This document shows, in pieces, positions 25,894 to 35,244 of a stretch of DNA of 64,000 nt (position 1 is its first letter; each line of letters begins with the position of its first letter). Position numbers and translations under genes: made by a program. Origin of the DNA: Isoetes taiwanensis (lineage: Eukaryota; Streptophyta; Lycopodiopsida; Isoetales; Isoetaceae); contig JAJEKV010000064.1 in assembly GCA_021234155.1 (NCBI GenBank), positions 7,876,001 through 7,940,000 on the forward strand, read 5' to 3'. The notes below the pieces were generated by a model. The model saw only the letters and a list, made by a program, of their open reading frames with translations. It had not been told where the DNA came from and did no database searches.

Positions 25894-27147
25894 CTAAGTC
25901 AGATTTGTTCGGGCGTAGACATCCCGATGGATAGTATTCTTGGTGATATCGTTGCTCTCCGGGCTGACCTTCACATATTCAAAGAGGGAGTGAGGTTCCC
26001 CGCCAAAGACACGACATTTTCTTTTGGCGAAAGAAAAAGATAAGATCTTTCGATGAGCCCTTTCGCTGGCCATTCCAACGCCCGGTTGACAAGAATTTGG
26101 GCAACCGCAGAGGTGTGATTGCCATTTACAATCCGTAATTCTCATTGTCCAAATCGGTGGCCTTCTTCCACTTCGGTACGCGTCCCAAAGGATCGATCAA
26201 AGGGTACAACATCCGCACAAGGTGGATGCATCTGCACATTAATAAATGATTCATAGAGTGTATCAACATGTTCTGGACTGATGACCCTGCAGGTCATATT
26301 TGCAGGTGCTTGATGCATTTTGAAGATATCCACCTCTATTTCGAATTCAACACCAAGAGGATAGATCCTTTCCCTGTGCTTAATGTTGATCAATGCGCTT
26401 TGGGACAGCCACGCTTGCTTTCTTGAGTCAACGCCCCCGGAGATGTCGAAAGCACTTCACAATTTGCCTGTCGCCTTCCCCTGCGGAGCTCAGTGTCGGT
26501 CCCCACTCCCCCATCGGATGCACCTCGATGTTGATGGTGGAGTAGGGTCTCTTCTTTTCTTAGACGAGGAAGCTATTGCCTCGCGTCCGACTTCGCTTTG
26601 TTCCTTGCTTTTCCGGTGGGGACCGCCGATACCTCCTCGCGATCTAATGCTAACGTCCGCTACGTGATGTTCTTCCCATACCACCAAGAATCGCTTTTGA
26701 GTTGATGTTTTGATCTTTTCTTCTTAGGAACCTTTTCTCGATGACATGGTCTGCGGGTTTCTCTGTCCCCTTCGGTCCATCACCCTTCTTAGAAACTCCA
26801 TAACGGATCTCAACCACGCCATCATAGACCTTTGGTTGGCTCTTCCCATGATACTCTGTGTAAAGGGCCTTTGATCGATTTTGTTTGTGATCGAGTATGC
26901 ACTGTCTAACTGTATTAAATCCATCTATAATATCTCCCCGTTTGGTGAGTCCAGATCTCTCAAGGCTTTCGTAAGAAGACAGGACCCAGCCCTTGGCCTG
27001 ACACGAATGTGAAGCCTCGGTGATGCTTGCATGCATTAGCTGAGGATTGTAAGTCCCAAAGGGTAACCTGTATCCTTGAAATGACTTATCAAGCACGTCC
27101 TCTACGACAACCTCTAACTCGTTGGCAAACTCAGTGCTCACAGACAT
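25894..27147 (-). CDS. ParB-like cargo coding region (minus)
   Basis: Three frames read leftward: 27147-26650 (MSVSTEFANELEVVVEDVLDK .. YDGVVEIRYG), 26393-26142 (FEIEVDIFKMHQAPANM, VISPEHVDTLYESFINVQMHPP) and, after a TGA at about 26145 in that frame, ELRIVNGNHTSAVAQIL. The order of a hydrophobic strand, a V..L..S helix and then a (V/I)xNGNHT..A helix resembles ParB/sulfiredoxin-fold domains, whose signature is a GxHR-type motif. In bacteria and phages such domains are sometimes linked to DNA methyltransferases. The next coding on this strand is the methyltransferase-like region at 25.2-23.1 kb, so the two may be one multi-exon gene. The fold call rests on pattern only. Confidence 0.4.
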
Positions 27148-27479
27148 GTCGATTGCTATACCTGCATTCTGTGTCCTCCGAGTCCCGGGCTCAGCAAAGT
27201 ACAGGCACAGATCCTTGAGGTGATTCGTGCTAGACCTGTGGTGGATATTGCCTACCTCTATGCACCAAGTAAATTTATCTCTTTCTGGCAGCCATTAGTT
27301 CGACCCACTTCAATACCATTGAACTCAATTCCCCCTCTTGCTTTTTGTCGCAAAGAAATGCCCGTATAACGGAGGGCCGATCCTCGGTGCACGTCTTGCT
27401 TTGTTTAGTTCTTGCCATGGGTGCCGCATAACATCATTCATGAATCCCATTAGTGGTGTGTCAAAGAATTAAAAGAGCA
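27148..27479. other. cargo region without recognised gene
   Basis: Sequence between the ParB-like frame and minisatellite 2. It may contain the promoter or 5' exon of the minus-strand gene. No motif was identified. Confidence 0.4.
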
Positions 27480-28210
27480 ATTTGCCAGAGCGGAGGAGAT
27501 TACAAGACTAACCAAAGATTGCAAGAGATCCCAAATTGGGCTCCCAATTTGCGTGAGCGTGAGGAGATTACAAGAAGAGAGAAGCCCGAGGGTCCCAAAT
27601 TGGGCTTTTCCAATTTGCCGTGAGCAGGGAGGTTACAAGAAGAGAGAGGCTGAGGGTCCAAAATTGGGCGCCCGCCCAATTTGCCAGAGCAGAGGAGGTT
27701 ACAAGAAGAGAGAGGCCAGAGGGTCCCAAATTGGGCGCCCGCCCAATTTGCAGAGCAGAGGAGATTACAAGAAGAGAGAAGCCTGAGGGTCCAAAATTGG
27801 GCCGCCCAATTTGCCAGAGCAGAGGAGGTTACAAGAAGAGAGAGGCTAGAGGGTCCCAAATTGGGCGCCCCAATTTCTGAAAGCGCAGGAGATTACAAGA
27901 AGAGAGAAGCCCTCGAGGGTCCAAAATTGGGCGCCGCCAATTTGCCAGAAAGCAGGAGGTTACAAGAAGAGAGAGGCCGAGGGTCCCAAATTGGGCGCCA
28001 CCCATTTACAAAGACATGAGGTTACCTAGAAGAGAGACCTCCAAATGACTTACGAAAGCAAGAGCAGACAAATGGGCGCCCGCCCAATTTGCCCCAGCTT
28101 TGGGAGGTTAGAAAGCAGTAAGAAGGTTTAGAGCTTTGATCCGATTTGCTGATCCAAGGGACTTATGAAGCCAAGAGGAGACAAATTGGGCGGCCTTCTG
28201 TGGTAATTAG
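27480..28210. repeat. hairpin minisatellite 2 (about 65-bp units)
   Basis: Nine units with a conserved GAGATTACAAGAAGAGAGA or GAGGTTACAAGAAGAGAGA filler and the palindrome AAATTGGGCG..CGCCCAATTTG. The unit spacing is about 60-70 bp. Long open frames on both strands through this block are products of the repeat and are not genes. Confidence 0.85.
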
Positions 28211-28422
28211 AATGATCCAACGGGCCAAAGGGTTATTGGGTGCAGAGGAGACAACTTCTGAGCTACAAAGTGACAACCAAGCAGAGAGAGGTGCGCGCCA
28301 TATCATTGGGTGGACTCCTTAAGGCCAGTGGCTTATCTCCTGCACTAATGTAAAGAACTGAAGTTGAAGAAAAGAGCAGTACCTTTTCCTCCCTTCACGG
28401 GTCGACTTTCCATGAAAGCAGT

Positions 28423-28634
28423 GGCACCTGGAAGCTAGCAGTCAGCGCTTGGAAGAAATCACTTTGAACACTACAGGCGCCTGGTAGCTCGAAGTTAGCG
28501 CACTGAAGAAATCAATTTGAAAACGATAGGCGCCTGGATGCTTGGAGTAAGCGCTTGGAAGAAATCAGTGTGAACACGATAGGCGCCTGGATGCTCTGTG
28601 TCAGCGCTTCGAAGAAATCGATATGAACAGGCTC
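28423..28634. repeat. 53-bp tandem minisatellite, four units
   Basis: GGCRCCTGG starts at 28423, 28476, 28529 and 28582, each followed by an AGCGC..TGAAGAAATC block. It is unrelated to the hairpin repeats. Non-coding. Confidence 0.85.
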
Positions 28635-29400
28635 AAAGAATGCCTGAATGCGAAAAAAGGAATGGGCGGTTAGGTTTAACCGATGAGTGACAAGTGGCGC
28701 TATGCAAAAGAAGACCCTAAAAATAGACGTTTTAAGTAAATATGGACCAAAGGACGTAACAATAAAATAGACAGCTTTGCAATAAATGTGCCCGAAAAAG
28801 TAAATGCGCTTTTTTTAAATTGACATACACGTATTGAAATTTAAATTTTAAATTTTGAATTCTCACGATGCCCGCCCAATTTCAAATTTATAGTACGGTC
28901 CGCCTGGTACATTTTCAATTTCAAATTAGGGCCCCACCAATATTTGATTTACGTCCACCGTGATTTGAATTTGAATTTGAATATATATTGAACTATGGTG
29001 GGAGAATTGATTTTGAAATACTCTCGAGGAAGCCGAGCTGCTAAGCCATTTCGTTCTCTCACATTCTTGGGCAAAGAACTTCTTCAAATGGATGGCGTCA
29101 TGCGATTCACCAAAGGTAGGTTTCTTTCGGTATATAATGCTCATTCTTTGCCCGGATTGGTATAGAACATTAGTGATGATAAGATTCGACGATAAAAAGA
29201 TAATTATGAGAGATGTATGTTCGGTCCCCTCTATATTCTATCTCTGGTAGCATGGAAGCAGGGCCAAATGGGTGCCAAATGGGCTGATAGACCTCCCCGA
29301 ATATGTATCATTCCCCGGGTGCCCGCCTTTAGAAAGAGTGGCTATGTTTCATTTATGTATAGCACCTCAAAATTACTAGACCGTGGAGCCAATTTTAGCA
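28635..29400. other. cargo region without recognised gene
   Basis: Contains two further isolated GCCCAATTT/AAATTRGGGC half-hairpins (28870-28935) and AT-rich sequence. No gene was recognised. Confidence 0.4.
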
Positions 29401-30005
29401 GCTAAGAAGACCGGCAAACAGGGAGGAAATTGGGCGGTGTTCAATTTCAACTCCTCAAAGTTACTTAGACTGTGGAGCAAATTGGGCGCCCACTTTCAGC
29501 AGCCTAAGAAACATCGCATCAGGAGGAAATTACGGTGCCCAATTTCAACTCCTCAAAGTTACTATACTAGGAGCAAATTGGGCCAGCCAATTTCAAAGTA
29601 AGAACGCCGCAATGTGGGAAATAGGGCGGGTGCCCAATTTCAACTCCTCAAAGTTACTATACCAGGGAGCAAATTGGGCCACCAATTTCAGCAAAATAAG
29701 AAACATCAAAGAATGGTGGAAATTGGGCTACTGCCCAATTTCAACTTCAAAGTTACTAGATTGGAGCAAATTGGGCCAATTTGACCAAATAAGAAACATC
29801 AAGAATGGGAGGAAATTGGGATGGCCGCCCAATTTCAACTCCTCGGTTACTAGACCAGGGGAGCAAATTGGGCGCACCCAATTTGAGCAAAATAAGAAAC
29901 ATCGCATCGGAGGAAATAGGGCGGGTGCCCAATTTCACCTTTCCAATTTACGTAACAACAGGGAGAAAATTGGGCGCCCGCCCAATTTCACCATCTAAGG
30001 AGCAT
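29400..30005. repeat. hairpin minisatellite 3 (about 50-60-bp units)
   Basis: About nine units combining a CAACTCCTCAAAGTTACTA block, an AATAAGAAACATC block and the AAATTGGGC..GCCCAATTTC hairpin. The repeat pattern creates long spurious frames on both strands. It lies upstream of the DUF7869-type gene. Confidence 0.85.
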
Positions 30006-30626
30006 GTGCTGTAACTTTGCTCTTGAACTGATTCATTTTTTTTGGTGCGTGGAGGTGTACCTATTCAAAGATGGTCCGGGCGGTTGGCAAAGGGACCATG
30101 GGAGCTAGGGAGAGATGCCACTTTAAAGACATCCCGGATGGACTTGTGAGTGTGGGTGTTCTAGCCGTGTTTGAGGGGCATCATGTTCTCTCTTGACCTA
30201 CTCCGAGCAAGTACCTTAGGTGAGGCATTGGGTTCCTTCATTCTCCGGAGGGAAAGTGATGTTCATGACTCGATGTCGTGGGCGTCTTGGCCGGCATCAA
30301 AAAGACAAATGAGGGGAAGCAACAGACACCATGTCGCTAACTAGGTACACACTCATCGAGACCGACCGCGAAATTTATCACTCATGTGCTGCCATCCCCG
30401 CAAATGAAGGGATTTATATCCTTCACCGGGTCCGTGACGATGCAAGATGTGACCAGTTCTTGGGTATGAAGACCGTAGGGGTGTCTCATTCTTCGAAGGC
30501 TTTCCCCCTCGACAGAGGTGAACTTCCTGTGTCCCAAGATGTTTGACAATACCTAAAGCGGCATGCTTTTGAGGTGGAATAATGATCTAGTTAGGGTTTG
30601 TGGGGTGAAGGTGTCGGAAATTTTAA

Positions 30627-33087
30627 GTGCGGCCAAAGTGGAACAAAGATGATACTGACGCCGAGCCGGGCAGCTCGGAGATTCGTAGCATCCGCAAAGA
30701 CGAGAAGCGTAAATACACCTTCCATTCTCGTCGGCCAAAGAAAGCATCAAAGCCTCCAAAGATAGATCGGCTAACAACCAATGAAGCCATCTTGAGGTAT
30801 AGGAAGACCATGTGTTGCAAACAGAGATGTTGTGAGAAATTCAGTAGGGATCAAGCTATAAACATGCGAAAGGATTTCTTTGCCATGAAATCGAGTGACA
30901 GGACCACTTTTGTGTATGACATGTTAGGCAACAATATGAAGGGTAGAAGGGTTCATCGACTAGTCTTGCAAGGCATCGATTAATCGTGAGAGGGCTTGGT
31001 ACCTTGGTCTTGGGATTTCAAAGCCCGGGTATCCGGGTGGAAGGCGGAATTCGCTCCGGTGCTCGAAAGGCCGAGCATGGCAATTCAGGCACTATGAAAG
31101 CACGTGCGGCCACCTTGGCCTCAGAGGCTGTTTTTTCCATGTTTGTGAAGGAAAATTGTGAGTCTTTACCTCACCGTAGCAGGAGAAATGATGATGGGAT
31201 TCGAGAAAACGTGAGGAAGTTGCCTGCTATGTTTACGAAGACATGCATTCTCGAAGAGGTCAACGCTGAAGTGATGGCTCTCACAGGCAAGAAGGTATCT
31301 CTGACAGGATTTCATAGGACGTGGAGACGTAGCTTCAAGGACGTCAGTATTGCTAAGAAGAATGCGTTCTCCAAGTGTGACACTTGCGAGGTTATCCGCA
31401 TCGAAGGCTGCCAAGACCAAGGATGAGGCCGAGAGGAGAATATTGCATGATCGAGAGAAGGGCACATAGACTAGAGCAAAGAATCATGTCGCACCCAAGA
31501 TCGGTCATGGAGACTGTTATCCCACAGGCATCCTCGAGACTTTGTATGTATCATTCACGACAAAATGGATCAGGCAAAGACTATGATTCCAAAGTTGTTC
31601 GATTCCGTGAAGTCCCTTTGGAGACTAGATAAGCTAAAGACTTCATTGACAGGTGCACTTACCCACGGCCATGGGAGAGGGTGCTATGGAAATTTTGCTT
31701 TGGATCTGTGGTCAGACGACTCCAACTTCCATGTAGGTTCTTTGAATAGTATTTTGAAAAGGTTGGAGCTGCCTAATGAGTTTGCAGGAGGCCATCTTGC
31801 ACTGTCTGATCCATCAGTCCCAGATTGGGCCAGGGCCTTACGTGACACCACTGCGCTAGCGTCCAAGTTGTCGCTGTCTGGGAAGAGCATCCCCGTTGCC
31901 ATCCCTCAACCTGAGGGACCCTCATTGAAGCGTCTCCCTCGCAAATTGCTGTTGCAACTAGACAATGCATCCGGACAAAACAAAAATAGGTATGTATTCT
32001 CGTATCTTTCATACCTTGTATATCTGGGTGTTTTCGAGGAGATTGAGTTAGGGTTTATGATGCCTGGCCATACACATGACGATATAGATGCTATGTTTGG
32101 AAATTTTTCATCTACTTTGAAGAAAGCCGAAGTGCTAACCATGCCCGAGTTGTTGTATGAATTTCATACGTGTAATCTCAACACGCCAGTGCCATATGTT
32201 GTTCATAAGGTTCCAGATTGGAAAGGTTTCATAGAAGGGTATATCCCTGATGGGGAAGATAGATTGACAGGTCACACTGAGCCTCTGACCTTTTTGTTTG
32301 CTATGAATGGTGACTGGCCTGTCATGTACCATAAGGCTCGGCCCCACGCTAGTGGATTGGCTACCACCGGGTGGAATAAGAATGTGGAAAGAAGGAGAGG
32401 ATGGAAAACCCCTAATGCCATCCGAAATCCGAAGATGCTAGCACCTAAGAGCTCGGTGAAAGACATTGGTCAGCTCAAACAAGATCCATAAGCATATCCT
32501 CCATTGGGTCGCATGCTCGACGAACAAGAAGGGCACACCAGAGACGGCCAAATATACAGCACAATTTACGGCGACAATTGAATATTGGATGGGACTCTTG
32601 GAGCATCTGAGTAACATCACCAACGTGGAAGGTCCTTACGAGGACTTTTGGCCGCACAAGACTAGGCAAGATAGACTTGACGCGTGCGATGTGGTGGTCG
32701 TGGTGGAGCCAATTGCAACCATCACTCCCGCTTATGTTGGTCCATTGAAGGATAAGCCCGCATGCGCAATTCAATCCTTTCAAGGATTTGAAGAAGGGCA
32801 TGTTTGTATTGGCGCGCCCTGATGATGTCTTGTGCCCAACATGGCTAGGGTATGCTACAGAAGAACCCCAAATGGATGATAAGAAAGACAACTTCGAGAC
32901 TATCTAGGTCACTTGGTGGGAGCCTGTCCCTGTTAGGAACCAGGTGTTCCCAGCCAACTATGTCAATTGTTGGAAGAAGAGATGGAGGCCGACCACTGCT
33001 AGTGACCGCATTGAGATAGAGAGTATCGACTACGCTTGGAGTCCTTCGAATAAGAAGAAGCTACCAAACACTGTCAAGATTCTGTAA
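30627..33087 (+). CDS. DUF7869-type protein gene of CACTA-1a
   Basis: Coding segments are at 30627-30983 (KRKYTFHSRRPKK .. MCCKQRCCEKFSRDQAINMRKDFFAM, a Cys cluster usual near the N-terminus of this family), 30990-31430 (frame-shifting), 31565-32491 (308 codons) and about 32780-33087. In the 308-codon frame QLDNASGQNKNRYVFSYLSYLV (D133) and GHTHDDIDAMFGNFS (D172, D173, D175) match the hallmark DN..ENKN and HTHxDID motifs of DUF7869, a widespread family of transposon-like distribution. These acidic residues could be an RNase-H-like (DDE) site, which is an inference. The C-terminal segment (GMFVLARPDD .. VTWWEPVP) looks like a small beta domain. The TAA at 33085 belongs to the inserted TRIM, so the original C-terminus was longer. 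The start is uncertain; an upstream frame at 30331 may belong to it. Confidence 0.6.
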
Positions 33088-33830
33088 CGGGCCCATGGTA
33101 GACCGCTCGAGTATTCGAACCTTGAATGTGCCTCGTATGGCCCCGGTGACACCGCATAAATGGGTAGAAGTGACTACTCATAAACGTCTAGACGGTTTTG
33201 CCCAGTTGGCTAAGGGCATGTCGGTTAGGAATGTTACAGTTGGTATCAGAGCAGGTCTCGAGTTCGAGTCTCCATGGGTGCCTATATGCATGGGTAATTT
33301 GCAAAGACTTGGTAATCATTGTGACATGGTATAGCCTTGGATGCTCGAGGACGAGCATAGTTCTAGTGGGAAAGACTGTAAAGGGCCCATGGTAGACCGC
33401 TCGAGTATTCGAACCTTGAATGTGCCTCGTATGCCCCCAAGACACCGCATAAATGGGTAGAAGCGATTACCCATAAGCGCCTAGGACGGTTTTGCCCAGC
33501 TTGGTTAAGGGCATGTCGGTTAGGAACGCTATGCTTGGTATCGTGAGCGGTGTCTCGAAGTTCGAAGTCTCCATGGGTGCCTATATGCATGGGTAATTTG
33601 CAAAGACTTGGTAATCATAGTGATATCGTATAGCCTTGGATGCTCGAGGACGAGCATAGTTCTAGTGGGAAAGACTGTAACGGGCCCGTGGTAGACCGCT
33701 CGAGTATTCGAACCTTGAATGTGCCTGTGGGGCGTTCCGGACACCGCATAAATGGGTAGAAGTGACTACTCATAAACGCCTAGACGGTTTTGCCCGGCTT
33801 GGCTAAGGGCATGTCGGTTAGGAACGCTCT
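33083..33830 (+). mobile_element. TRIM retroelement, tandem LTR-int-LTR-int-LTR
   Basis: Three LTRs of about 155 bp (33083-33238, 33377-about 33533, 33676-33830) begin TGTAAMGGGCCC; the first ends TTACA. Two internal segments of about 140 bp start with TGGTATCAGAGC at 33241, the initiator tRNA-Met primer-binding site of plant LTR elements. They end in a purine-rich AGTGGGAAAGAC tract just before the next LTR. GATTC flanks the whole array (33078-33082 and 33831-33835), a 5-bp target duplication. No coding capacity. Arrays of this form arise by recombination between copies. The upstream GAGGACGAGCATAG phrase resembles the 3' end of plant Ty3/gypsy elements, a possible parent. Confidence 0.88.
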
Positions 33831-34224
33831 GATTCCCACACTTGTTGCGAATATATCGCTTGCACGGGATGTATGTTAGTGTTATCGAGCGTCTCTTTTA
33901 TAAAAGTCCACAATTCAAGGTATTGTCCATATTTAATGAAACCGTGCTTTTAATTGATAATTATGTGCTAGTATTGAACGTTATCTCTTTAGCATGGATA
34001 CAATTATATTGTCATTTCCACTTTTAGAACCTCTATTTTAGCAGTCCACACAATTTCATTGAAATACTAGATACAAAATTTGATGACATTTTTTCATAAG
34101 TCTTGAGAAAAGGTTAACACAACATAGTTATAACATTGCTTAAAAGTTGTAGTAATAATGTGCCTAAATTGCATTGTAAATTTGACAAAATATATATATC
34201 ATTGTTTAGATGAAAAGTTTGACA

Positions 34225-34413
34225 TTAAACTGCAATGTAAATTTGACAAAAACACGGCCATTGCCTTGATGAAATATTTGACACTACTAATTTGACGCAT
34301 TCTTGATACAACATGAGCACTTTGTGTCAAGATAGTAGCATTCGACACAAAATTGTCACTACATTTACCTCTTGACACAATTGTTGACACTATACCCCCA
34401 TCCTCTTGTAGTG
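34225..34413. repeat. CACTA-1a 3' subterminal repeats and terminus
   Basis: TTTGACA, TTGATACAA, TGTGTCAAGA, TTGACACAA and TTGTTGACAC occur closely spaced before the CTCTTGTAGTG terminus. They mirror the motifs at the 5' end and define the right boundary of the element. Confidence 0.75.
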
Positions 34414-34416
34414 TCA

Positions 34417-35123
34417 AAAGCTGGTTGATGTTGACATTGTCCCCCCTCAGACTGGTTGGCAGCTCCGCATTCCCCCTCTCAGTGGAAGCATATGTAGTCC
34501 TGGGTCTGGAATAAGTTGCTACCTCCCAAAGTTTCTACCTTATGGTGGCAACTCCTTCACAGATGTCTGCGGGTTAATGTGCTGGTTCATAAGTTTTATC
34601 CCCGCATTTCAAACTCCTGTCCCAATCGTAAGCGGCAAGTTGAGAGTATCGAAACCTTTTTTTTCTATGTGACCAAGTTCAGCTAGTTTGGTCATGGTTA
34701 CTATCTCTCTTCCATGTGGTCTTGACTAGCCAGCAGGTGCTTCTCGCCATTTATCCTTCCACTTGGAACAGCTTGAAGCAACATGCTTTCCACTTAGCTT
34801 CAGGCTGGTTGTTGTGGTCTATTTGGAAAAGAAGGTGAATGTCTATCTTCAAAGGCTTATCAATTAGTGTCGACCAACTTCTTCACGAGGTGAAAGACAG
34901 ACTGGTGAAGGCATACCTATGTTCTCAGCTTGCTCTTGAGAAAAAACATTTGATTTTTGAGGAATATTTGAGTATCTTATCTTATGCTTAGACAACTGGC
35001 TGCACTCAGTGGATTATCTTTGTCTGCTGAGATTTTATTCCTGTCTTTGCATCTATGTGTACTTCTTATGGAATATTGAATAACAGTTTGTCTTCCTTCA
35101 AAAAAAAAAAAAAAAAAAAAAAA
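34417..35123 (+). mobile_element. LINE 3' part resumed after CACTA-1a, with poly-A tail
   Basis: The sequence after the CACTA-1a target duplication encodes the LINE zinc-binding region. PPKVSTLWWQLLHRCLRVN and CPNRKR..ESIETFFFYV correspond to the zf-RVT pattern, though the second Cys of the first pair is not obvious. Stops follow. A short untranslated region ends in 24 consecutive A at 35100-35123, the expected end of a target-primed LINE insertion. Confidence 0.85.
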
Positions 35124-35244
35124 GCACGAGGATTGGTTGCTACCTCTAATTAGATTAACCATATTCATGTCTGAAGGCCTTTCATTTTGGATGTTCACGG
35201 TTACTGATAGAGATGAAAGAAACGGACACTTATTGCACACTTAC
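35124..35244. other. remaining native part of limit dextrinase intron
   Basis: Between the LINE poly-A tail and the donor site of the exon ending at 35245. With 8465-8484 on the other side it makes an intron of about 140 bp before insertion. Confidence 0.7.

Larger units (their letters stand above)
11767..34413 (+). mobile_element. CACTA-1a: complete 22.6-kb CACTA (En/Spm) transposon with cargo
   Basis: The element begins CACTACAAGAG at 11767 and ends CTCTTGTAGTG at 34413, an 11-bp perfect terminal inverted repeat. It is flanked by TCA at 11764-11766 and 34414-34416, the 3-bp duplication typical of CACTA elements. Both ends carry short subterminal motifs of the TTGACAC/TTGTCAC type. Contents in order: TnpA-like gene (minus), TNP2 (plus), orphan gene (plus), divergent small gene pair, methyltransferase-like and ParB-like coding (minus), hairpin minisatellites, DUF7869-type gene (plus), nested TRIM. 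The size is well above the usual 5-15 kb. It is inserted in LINE ORF2. A second copy starts at 50476. Confidence 0.92.
8485..35123 (+). mobile_element. L1-type LINE, interrupted by CACTA-1a
   Basis: The LINE comprises an endonuclease (from 8616), a reverse transcriptase (9600-10798), a C-terminal region (10802-11743) and, beyond the nested CACTA element, a zinc-binding region (about 34500-34700), ending in 24 A residues at 35100-35123. AGCACGA at 8478-8484 recurs at 35123-35129 and is a plausible 7-bp target-site duplication; this sets the 5' end. Without the CACTA insertion the LINE is about 4 kb. No ORF1 was seen. Frameshifts and stops make it non-autonomous. It lies in a limit dextrinase intron, antisense to that gene. 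Confidence 0.8.

Noticed and set aside
27553-28019. Long overlapping frames rich in WAPAQFA, GGYKKREA and similar repeats on both strands
   Set aside because: They follow from a repeat unit whose length is near a multiple of three. The same sequence reads open in several frames, so no protein is supported.
25250-30005. Regularly spaced palindromic repeats resembling a CRISPR array
   Set aside because: The spacers are themselves repeated, unit length varies, and the context is a plant CACTA transposon. These are minisatellites.
29383-30014. Open frames with repeated KLLYQGANWA-like segments
   Set aside because: Products of hairpin minisatellite 3, not genes.
33241-33280. tRNA-like sequence (GGTATCAGAGC..GTTCGAGTCTC)
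   Set aside because: It is the primer-binding site and adjoining sequence of the TRIM element. No cloverleaf can be formed.
34977-35240. Minus-strand frame with a poly-Phe run
   Set aside because: It reads through the complement of the LINE poly-A tail.
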